Origin: Hydrogenothermus sp.
GTDB lineage: Bacteria > Aquificota > Aquificia > Aquificales > Hydrogenothermaceae
Assembly: GCA_003978675.1 (NCBI GenBank)
Contig: QNYP01000035.1
Location: forward strand, 1 to 22,328
Direction of reading: 5' to 3'
Length of the DNA: 22,328 nt
Positions 1 through 5,829 of the stretch are shown here, piece by piece. How positions within the stretch are numbered: position 1 is the stretch's first letter; every line of letters begins with the position of its first letter. Position numbers and translations under genes: made by a program. The notes beneath the pieces were generated by a model. It was not told the origin of the DNA. It ran no database searches and saw only the letters and a list, made by a program, of their open reading frames with translations.

Positions 1-121
1 GCTTTTTAGATACTCTTCAATATCTTTATCAATTATTGGTGAAACTTTTTTATTTATTAACTCTACTTTTTTAGGGTCTATATCTTTGATTACTACTTCG
101 TTATTTTGGGCGAGTAAAATT
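1..121. repeat. Left arm of a perfect 121-bp inverted repeat (reverse copy of the ugd 5' end)
   Basis: Base i of this arm is complementary to base 313-i throughout, so 1-121 is an exact reverse complement of 192-312. Pairing stops at 122/191. Read on the minus strand it encodes roughly residues 17-56 of the Ugd protein at 145-1314. The arm runs to the first base of the window and may continue beyond it. No mismatch was found. It may be a fold-back chimera at a contig end or a genuine very recent inverted duplication; the sequence alone cannot tell these apart. Confidence 0.95.
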
Positions 122-131
122 TGTAAACCAT

Positions 132-137
132 AGGGGG
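132..137 (+). promoter_or_regulatory. Shine-Dalgarno for the ugd TTG start
   Basis: AGGGGG lies 7 nt upstream of the TTG at 145. This supports the TTG as the real start, since the encoded protein then begins MKIAVAGAGYVGLS, the expected N-terminus for the family. Only about 23 nt of unique leader precede the start before the inverted repeat begins, so no promoter can be assigned. Confidence 0.7.
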
Positions 138-144
138 ATTTCTA

Positions 145-1314
145 TTGAAAATAGCTGTTGCAGGAGCAGGATATGTAGGTTTATCTAATGCAATTTTACT
201 CGCCCAAAATAACGAAGTAGTAATCAAAGATATAGACCCTAAAAAAGTAGAGTTAATAAATAAAAAAGTTTCACCAATAATTGATAAAGATATTGAAGAG
301 TATCTAAAAAGCAAACCTTTAAATCTAAAAGCTACTTTAGACCCTATTGAAGCCTATAAAGATGCAGATTTTGTAATTATAGCAACTCCAACAGACTATG
401 ACCCAATAACAAACTACTTTAATACTAAATCAGTAGAAGCAGTAATAAAAGAAGTTTTAGAAATCAATCCTAATGCTGTTATGGTAATAAAATCTACAAT
501 TCCCATAGGATATACAAAACAAGTAAAAGAAAAATTCAAAACAGATAATATTATTTTTTCCCCAGAATTTTTAAGGGAAGGAAAAGCACTATACGATAAC
601 CTATATCCATCTAGGATTATTGTAGGAGAAAAATCAGAAAGAGCCAAACTTTTTGCCAATTTGCTTTTAGAAGGAGCAATAAAAAAAGATGTTCCTGTTT
701 TATTTACAGACTCAACAGAAGCTGAAAGTATAAAACTATTTGCTAATACTTATCTTGCAATGAGAGTTGCATTTTTCAACGAGCTTGATACATTTGCAGA
801 AACACATGGATTAAATGCAGAAGATATAATAAGAGGAGTGTGTCTAGACCCAAGAATTGGTATGCACTACAACAACCCATCTTTTGGATATGGAGGATAC
901 TGCTTACCAAAAGATACAAAACAACTTCTCGCAAATTACATGGAAAAAAATATTCCACATTATTTAATAAAAGCAACTGTAGAATCTAATATAGCTAGAA
1001 AATATTTTATTGCTGAACAAATACTAAAGAGAAATCCAAAAACAGTAGGTATTTATAGATTAACTATGAAATCAGATTCAGATAATTTTAGAGAGGCAGC
1101 AATTATTGATATTATAAAGTTTCTAAGAGCTAAGGATGTAAATGTTATAATATATGAACCTCTTCTAAATGAAAAAGAATTTTTAGATTTTCCAGTAGTT
1201 AGTTTAAAAGAACTTAAACAAAATGCAGATTTAATAGTAGCAAATAGATATTCTTCAGAACTAGATGATGTAAAAGATAAAGTTTATACTAGAGATATTT
1301 TTGGGGAAGGATAG
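145..1314 (+). CDS. ugd: UDP-glucose 6-dehydrogenase (Ugd)
   Basis: This 389-residue cytosolic enzyme belongs to the UDP-glucose/GDP-mannose dehydrogenase family, which oxidises UDP-glucose to UDP-glucuronate with two NAD+. The Rossmann motif GAGYVG is at residues 7-12. The acidic residue after the second strand, the KSTIPIGYT segment and the catalytic-cysteine motif GYGGYCLPKDTKQ (Cys253) are all present. The length matches E. coli-type Ugd (388 residues) and this variant is distinct from the WecC/WbpA class encoded next. The start is TTG with a strong SD. A 34-nt gap separates it from the downstream intein-bearing dehydrogenase. The product would supply glucuronate to the polysaccharide and is a logical precursor for the C5-epimerase-like protein at 10637. 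Residues 17-56 are duplicated in inverted orientation upstream. Assignment is firm; the acceptor polymer is inferred. Confidence 0.93.
   Translation: MKIAVAGAGYVGLSNAILLAQNNEVVIKDIDPKKVELINKKVSPIIDKDIEEYLKSKPLNLKATLDPIEAYKDADFVIIATPTDYDPITNYFNTKSVEAVIKEVLEINPNAVMVIKSTIPIGYTKQVKEKFKTDNIIFSPEFLREGKALYDNLYPSRIIVGEKSERAKLFANLLLEGAIKKDVPVLFTDSTEAESIKLFANTYLAMRVAFFNELDTFAETHGLNAEDIIRGVCLDPRIGMHYNNPSFGYGGYCLPKDTKQLLANYMEKNIPHYLIKATVESNIARKYFIAEQILKRNPKTVGIYRLTMKSDSDNFREAAIIDIIKFLRAKDVNVIIYEPLLNEKEFLDFPVVSLKELKQNADLIVANRYSSELDDVKDKVYTRDIFGEG
192..312. repeat. Right arm of the 121-bp inverted repeat, inside ugd
   Basis: This is the in-place copy, lying in the Ugd reading frame (about residues 17-56). 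The single-copy spacer between the arms is 122-191 (70 nt) and contains the ribosome binding site, the TTG start and the first codons of ugd. Confidence 0.95.
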
Positions 1315-1332
1315 ATCAAATATACCATATTA

Positions 1333-1340
1333 TAAGGAGA
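1333..1340 (+). promoter_or_regulatory. Shine-Dalgarno of the intein-bearing dehydrogenase
   Basis: TAAGGAGA lies 8 nt before the ATG at 1349, in the 34-nt gap after ugd. No hairpin terminator is seen in this gap, consistent with cotranscription. Confidence 0.6.
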
Positions 1341-1348
1341 TTTAAATA

Positions 1349-4039
1349 ATGGATAATGTAAAGATATGTGTAGTTGGTCTTGGATATGTAGGTTTGCCAT
1401 TAGCAGTTTTACTTGATAAAAAATATAAAGTAATAGGATTTGATATTAACCCTAAAAGAATAGATGAGCTAAAAAATAATTACGATAGAACTAGAGAAGT
1501 AACTCAAGAGGAATTAAAAAACTGTAATATAGAATTTACAGATAATCCAGAAAAAATATCTAAAGCTAATGTTATCATAATAACTGTTCCAACCCCAATA
1601 GATGAGCATAATATTCCTGATTTAAGGCCTATAAAATCTGCTACAAAAACTGTAGGTAAATATATGCAAAAAGGCTCTATTGTAGTTTATGAAAGCACTG
1701 TTTATCCTGGTTTAACAGAGGAAGAATGCGTTCCAATATTAGAACAGGAAAGTGGTTTAAAATGGAAAAAAGATTTTAATGTTGGATATTCTCCTGAAAG
1801 GGTAAACCCAGGGGATAAACAGCACACAATAGATAAAATAGTTAAAGTTGTAGCTGGAGATACTCCTGAAATAACAGATTTTTTAGCTAAGCTCTATGGA
1901 AGTGTTATAACTGCTGGAGTTCATAAAGCACCAGATATAAAAACAGCAGAAGCGGCTAAAGTTATTGAGAATACTCAAAGAGACCTAAATATAGCTCTTA
2001 TGAATGAGCTTTCTGTTATCTTTAACAAAATGGGAATAGACACAAGGGCAGTTTTAGAGGCAGCTTCTACAAAATGGAACTTTTTAAGATTTGAACCAGG
2101 GTTAGTTGGTGGACATTGTCAAGTTGGTTCAGAATTTATAACAGTAAAATATAAAGGAAAAGTTTTTGATACAACTTTTCAAGATTTTATAAATGGAAAA
2201 CTAAGGGTAAAGAAAAAAATTAATTTTTATGGCACAGAGTTATTAATTCCAGATGACAAGATAGAAGTTTTAACATTTGACCCCTTTAAAAAAGAGTTTG
2301 ATTTTAAACAGGTTAGAGTTTTTACTAAGAGACAATATGGAAATCTTATTAAGGTAAGATTATCTAATGGGCAAACTTTAACTGTCTCTGATAAACACCC
2401 CTTCATAGTAAAAGAAAAAAACTCTTATGAAGTAAAGTTAGCAAATCAATTGAATAAAGGTGATAAAGTTCCTGTTATATCAAAACTTCCTGTCATCTAT
2501 AAGAATGTCAAACTAAATCTTATAGATATAGTTGCTAAATCTGATTTTACAGATAAATTAAGAATAAAACCTAAAAACAAAAGCTGGAAAGATTTTGAAA
2601 AATTCAAAGGATATATAAGCAAGGAATATTTAGATAAGAAAGTATCAAACTTTTTTAACAATAACTATTTACCTTTTAAGGACTATCTAAGATTAAGAGA
2701 ATTTTTTATAAAAAATTATAGTGAGGAAGAACTAGAAATTGTTTCTGGAAGAGGACCTTCTTTTGGAAGAATTCCTGCCATTATTCATATAGATAAGGAT
2801 TTTGCTAGATTTATAGGATACTATCTATCAGAAGGATGTTTAACAAAAGACAAGAAGAGTATTAGGATAAGATTAACGATAAATAAATACGAAACTCAAC
2901 TTTTAAATGACATAAAATCTATTTTAAATAAATTAAATATTCAATTTTCTATTTATGAAGATAAAACTTTTAATAGTTTAACTATAAAAATATCAAACAG
3001 AATATTAGGTTATCTTTTTGAATACTTAGAGCTTGGTAGAGATAGTTATGATGCAAAAATTCCAGATATTATTATGTACAATAATGACGATATAAGAAAG
3101 GAAGTTTTAAAAGGCCTTTTTAGAGGAGATGGAGGAGTTTCTACATCAAACAGAAAAATAAAAATTTCTTACTTTACATCATCAGAAACTCTTTATCATC
3201 AAATAAGTTTACTTCTAATTAATTTTGGAATTTTACCAAACCACCAAAAAAGAAAAGGACTAATAGAAATTTCTTCAACAACTTTTGCAAAAAAATTAGT
3301 AGATTTCTTTTTAGATGAAAAGAGAAAAAAGTTAAATAAAATATTGAATAATAAGAAAGAAGGAAAAGTTAAAAACTACAAAAGTGAGGATATATTCTAT
3401 ATCACAAATGTAAAACATATTGAAAGAATAGAACATAAGGATTTTATATACTCAATGGAAGTTCCCGAAACAAAAAATTACATAACAACTAATGGAATAA
3501 TTACTCATAACTGTATTGGAGTGGATCCATATTATCTAACATTTAAGGCTCAATCTATAGGACATCATCCAGAAGTTATACTTGCCGGAAGAAGAATAAA
3601 CGACTATATGGGAAAATTTGTTGCAGAAAATACTGTAAAAAAACTTATAAAAGCAGGTAAAACTGTAAAAGGAAGTAAAGTTTTAATACTGGGTTTAACT
3701 TTTAAAGAAAACATATCAGATATAAGAAATACAAAAATTGTAGATGTTTACAAAGAACTTAAAGAATACGGTATTGATGCGTATGTTTATGATCCATACG
3801 CCTATCCAGAAGAAGTAAAAGAAGAATATGGCATAGAGCTATTAAAAGAAATAGACAAACAGGCACCTTACGATGCTATTATAGTAGCAGTTAAACATAA
3901 ACCATTTATAGAGGAATTAGATTTTAGAAAGTATAAAGAATTAATGAAAAACGAACATAAGCCAGTTTTAATAGATATTAAAGGACTTTATAATAAGGAA
4001 AAAGCTGAAAATTATGGATTTTTATATTGGAGGTTATAA
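1349..4039 (+). CDS. wbpA: UDP-N-acetylglucosamine 6-dehydrogenase (WbpA/WecC family) precursor interrupted by an intein
   Basis: The 896-residue precursor comprises a nucleotide-sugar dehydrogenase of 431 residues (1-256 plus 722-896) and an internal 465-residue intein. Extein hallmarks are GLGYVGLPLA near the N-terminus, GYSPERVNPGD, KVIENTQRDLNIALMNE, and GLVGGH at 251-256, which after splicing joins CIGVDPYYLTFKAQ. The C-terminal NAD/UDP domain contains LGLTFKENISDIRN. This is the WbpA/WecC/TviB subclass rather than Ugd. With wbpB, wbpD and wbpE homologues directly downstream and a wbpI homologue at 14105, the likely reaction is UDP-GlcNAc to UDP-GlcNAcA. Enzyme activity must depend on splicing because the intein separates the catalytic Cys from its preceding Gly-Gly-His. 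A UDP-ManNAc dehydrogenase role (WecC) is the main alternative. The stop overlaps the next start by one base. Confidence 0.92.
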   Translation: MDNVKICVVGLGYVGLPLAVLLDKKYKVIGFDINPKRIDELKNNYDRTREVTQEELKNCNIEFTDNPEKISKANVIIITVPTPIDEHNIPDLRPIKSATKTVGKYMQKGSIVVYESTVYPGLTEEECVPILEQESGLKWKKDFNVGYSPERVNPGDKQHTIDKIVKVVAGDTPEITDFLAKLYGSVITAGVHKAPDIKTAEAAKVIENTQRDLNIALMNELSVIFNKMGIDTRAVLEAASTKWNFLRFEPGLVGGHCQVGSEFITVKYKGKVFDTTFQDFINGKLRVKKKINFYGTELLIPDDKIEVLTFDPFKKEFDFKQVRVFTKRQYGNLIKVRLSNGQTLTVSDKHPFIVKEKNSYEVKLANQLNKGDKVPVISKLPVIYKNVKLNLIDIVAKSDFTDKLRIKPKNKSWKDFEKFKGYISKEYLDKKVSNFFNNNYLPFKDYLRLREFFIKNYSEEELEIVSGRGPSFGRIPAIIHIDKDFARFIGYYLSEGCLTKDKKSIRIRLTINKYETQLLNDIKSILNKLNIQFSIYEDKTFNSLTIKISNRILGYLFEYLELGRDSYDAKIPDIIMYNNDDIRKEVLKGLFRGDGGVSTSNRKIKISYFTSSETLYHQISLLLINFGILPNHQKRKGLIEISSTTFAKKLVDFFLDEKRKKLNKILNNKKEGKVKNYKSEDIFYITNVKHIERIEHKDFIYSMEVPETKNYITTNGIITHNCIGVDPYYLTFKAQSIGHHPEVILAGRRINDYMGKFVAENTVKKLIKAGKTVKGSKVLILGLTFKENISDIRNTKIVDVYKELKEYGIDAYVYDPYAYPEEVKEEYGIELLKEIDKQAPYDAIIVAVKHKPFIEELDFRKYKELMKNEHKPVLIDIKGLYNKEKAENYGFLYWRL
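2117..3511 (+). mobile_element. Intein with LAGLIDADG homing endonuclease domain, inserted at the dehydrogenase catalytic cysteine
   Basis: The intein spans precursor residues 257-721. It starts with Cys257 (after GGH) and ends with THN at 719-721, followed by the extein +1 residue Cys722. Splicing blocks are visible: N-terminal CQVGSEFITVKYKGKVFD; block B-like region ending LTVSDKHPFIV, with Ser where Thr is most common and the His present; block F SMEVPETKNYI; and block G NGIITHN, with the usual penultimate His and terminal Asn. Between them are two LAGLIDADG-type helices, FIGYYLSEGC (488-497, acidic Glu495) and LKGLFRGDGGV (587-597, Asp594). All essential splicing residues and both endonuclease helices are intact, and no stop or frameshift interrupts it. 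It is therefore a full-length intein predicted to be splicing-competent. Boundaries are exact by extein continuity. Confidence 0.93.
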
Positions 4040-5001
4040 TGAAAAAATTTGCCTTAATAGGAGCTGCTGGATATATAGCACCTAGACATATGAAAGCAAT
4101 AAAAGATACAGGTAATATTCTAGTTGCTGCTATGGATAAATGTGATAGTGTTGGAATTATAGACCAATATTTTCCAGAATCAGATTTTTTTATAGAATTT
4201 GAAAGATTTGATAGATATATTGATAAATTAAGAAGAAAAGGAGAAAAAATAGATTTTGTATCTATATGCTCTCCTAACTATTTACATGATGCACATATAA
4301 GATGGGCACTAAGAAATGATGCAGATGCAATATGTGAGAAACCATTAGTTTTAAATCCATGGAATTTAGATGCATTAGAGGAAATAGAAAAAGAAACAGG
4401 TAGGAAAGTTTATAATATACTTCAACTTAGGGTTCATCCTTCAATAATTGCTCTAAAAAACAGGATTGAAGAAGAATATAAAAATAGAAATAAGAAATAT
4501 AATATAGATTTAACATATATAACATCTAGAGGAAAATGGTATTTTGTTTCATGGAAAGGAGATTTATCTAAATCCGGTGGGGTTGCAACAAATATAGGAA
4601 TTCACTTTTTTGATATGCTTATGTGGATTTTTGGAGATGTAAAATACCATGAGGTTCACTATTCTGAACCCTTAAAAAAAATGTCTGGTTATATAGAGCT
4701 TGAGAAAGCTAATGTAAGATGGTTCTTATCCGTAGATTATAATGATTTACCAGAAGAAATAAAGCAGAAAGGCCAAAGAACATATAGATCTATAACTTTT
4801 GATGGAGAAGAGATAGAATTTTCAGGTGGATTTACAGATTTACATACAGTTGTTTACGAGGATATTTTAAATGGTGGTGGATTTGGTATAAACGATGCAA
4901 GACCTTCAATAGAACTTGTTTATCAAATAAGAAATGCTAAACCAATAGGATTTAATGAAAAATCACATCCTTTGGTTGAGGAAAAGCTTGGGAAAAAGTA
5001 A
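4039..5001 (+). CDS. wbpB: UDP-N-acetylglucosaminuronate 3-dehydrogenase (WbpB/WlbA-like oxidoreductase)
   Basis: This 320-residue Gfo/Idh/MocA oxidoreductase is predicted to oxidise C3 of UDP-GlcNAcA to a 3-keto sugar for the transaminase encoded downstream. In WbpB/WlbA the tightly bound NAD is recycled using 2-oxoglutarate. The N-terminus FALIGAAGYIAPRHMKAIKDTGN is characteristic of this subfamily. The CEKPL motif has Lys101, and GIHFFD contains His189 and Asp192, the expected catalytic region. I chose ATG 4039, six codons inside a longer TTG-initiated frame, because GGAGG at 4029-4033 is spaced 5 nt from it and it overlaps the upstream stop by one base. Position between WbpA-like and WbpD-like genes supports the assignment. 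Confidence 0.9.
   Translation: MKKFALIGAAGYIAPRHMKAIKDTGNILVAAMDKCDSVGIIDQYFPESDFFIEFERFDRYIDKLRRKGEKIDFVSICSPNYLHDAHIRWALRNDADAICEKPLVLNPWNLDALEEIEKETGRKVYNILQLRVHPSIIALKNRIEEEYKNRNKKYNIDLTYITSRGKWYFVSWKGDLSKSGGVATNIGIHFFDMLMWIFGDVKYHEVHYSEPLKKMSGYIELEKANVRWFLSVDYNDLPEEIKQKGQRTYRSITFDGEEIEFSGGFTDLHTVVYEDILNGGGFGINDARPSIELVYQIRNAKPIGFNEKSHPLVEEKLGKK
4978..4981 (+). promoter_or_regulatory. Shine-Dalgarno supporting a TTG start for the WbpD-like gene
   Basis: GAGG lies 6 nt before TTG 4988, inside the end of the wbpB coding region. The in-frame upstream ATG at 4955 lacks a comparable SD and would add eleven residues (MKNHILWLRKS) not expected in this family. Confidence 0.45.
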
Positions 5002-5617
5002 AAATGTTTTTATCCATAGCTCAGCTTACATAGATGAACCTGTTGAAGTAGGAGAAGGGACAAAAATTTGGCATTTTTCTCATATATTACCTAATACAAA
5101 AATAGGGAATAATTGTATCATTGGACAAAATTGTATGATAGGACCAGATGTAAAGATAGGAAATAGATGTAAAATTCAAAATAATGTATCTGTTTATAAA
5201 GGTGTAGAACTTGAAAATGATGTATTTTGTGGTCCTTCAATGGTATTTACCAATGTATTAACACCAAGAGCATTCATAGAAAGAAAACACGAGTTTAAAA
5301 AGACTTTGGTAAAAAAAGGAGCTACAATAGGTGCAAATGCAACAATTGTATGTGGAAATACTATCGGTAAATATGCAATGATAGGAGCTGGAGCAGTAGT
5401 TGTATCTGATGTTGAAGATTATGCATTGTATACTGGTGTTCCAGCAAAAAGAGTAGGTTGGGTTTGTAAATGTGGGGTTATTCTAGTTCATAAAAATAAA
5501 ATAAAGGGAAGTATTATAAAAAAAGGAACAAATAAACTAGAAATTTATTGTACAAACTGTGAAAGTATTTATATTTTAGAGGATAATATATTTTATCCTC
5601 TGGAGGAAAAGATATGA
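4988..5617 (+). CDS. wbpD: UDP-2-acetamido-3-amino-glucuronate N-acetyltransferase (WbpD/WlbB-like, left-handed beta-helix)
   Basis: A hexapeptide-repeat acetyltransferase of about 209 residues, predicted to acetylate the 3-amino group of UDP-GlcNAc3NA. Opening segments AYIDEPVEVGEGTKIWHFSH and CIIGQNCMIGPDVKIGNRC show the left-handed beta-helix repeats. MVFTNVLTPRAFIERKHEF is the typical loop of this subfamily, and the helix closes with TGVPAKRVGWVCKCG. A C-terminal tail with CKC and CTNC forms a potential zinc-binding knuckle, as I recall in some family members. The start is uncertain: TTG 4988 with GAGG is preferred, ATG 4955 is the alternative. It overlaps wbpB by 14 nt and overlaps the following small gene by 4 nt (ATGA). 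Confidence 0.9.
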   Translation: MGKSKNVFIHSSAYIDEPVEVGEGTKIWHFSHILPNTKIGNNCIIGQNCMIGPDVKIGNRCKIQNNVSVYKGVELENDVFCGPSMVFTNVLTPRAFIERKHEFKKTLVKKGATIGANATIVCGNTIGKYAMIGAGAVVVSDVEDYALYTGVPAKRVGWVCKCGVILVHKNKIKGSIIKKGTNKLEIYCTNCESIYILEDNIFYPLEEKI

Positions 5618-5829
5618 AAGTTAAAGCCAAAAGAGTAAAAGAAGGATTCTTAATTCCACTAATAGACGAATTGCAAGATAAAGAGGAAATAATTGTAGAA
5701 ATAATAGAAGACGATTCTACCAAATTTTTAGATTTTTTAAAAAAAGTATATTACGGTAAAGAGAATATATCAAAAATATCAGATGAAGAGGCTTTAGAGA
5801 ATGCACTTAGAGAAAAATATGGATTATAA
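5614..5829 (+). CDS. Small antitoxin-like protein (AF2212/DUF104- or VapB-like)
   Basis: This 71-residue protein has a short N-terminal beta-rich part (VKAKRVKEGFLIPLIDELQD, then EEIIVEIIED) resembling the dimerising strand region of AF2212/DUF104-type antitoxins. It continues with an acidic-basic helical tail, SDEEALENALREKYGL. It starts on the ATGA overlapping the wbpD stop (SD CTGGAGGAAAAG at 5599-5610) and ends 11 nt inside the PIN-domain gene. That is the arrangement typical of VapBC-type toxin-antitoxin pairs, with the antitoxin first and translationally coupled to the toxin. It is out of place in a sugar biosynthesis operon. The family call is by eye from a short, divergent sequence and could be wrong; its reality as a gene is better supported by position and SD than by similarity. 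Confidence 0.65.
   Translation: MKVKAKRVKEGFLIPLIDELQDKEEIIVEIIEDDSTKFLDFLKKVYYGKENISKISDEEALENALREKYGL

Noticed and set aside
93..314. Minus-strand 73-codon open frame
   Set aside because: It lies across the hairpin spacer and right arm of the inverted repeat and opposite ugd codons; no family resemblance and no SD.
414..976. Minus-strand frames opposite ugd (414-659 and 776-976)
   Set aside because: Antisense shadows of a well-supported gene, with no recognisable domain.
2117..3511. The insertion in the dehydrogenase as a group I or group II intron rather than an intein
   Set aside because: The reading frame is continuous through the insert and carries protein-splicing blocks (Cys1, block B His, terminal His-Asn, Cys+1).
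145..4039. ugd and the WbpA-like gene as a tandem duplication
   Set aside because: They belong to distinct subclasses (GYGGYCLPKDT versus GGHCIGVDPYY active sites) with different lengths and C-terminal domains; only the shared fold makes them look alike.
5801..5818. ATG 5801 as start of the PIN-aminotransferase fusion
   Set aside because: It adds six residues before the first PIN strand and increases overlap with the upstream gene; ATG 5819 fits the domain start better, though neither has a strong SD.
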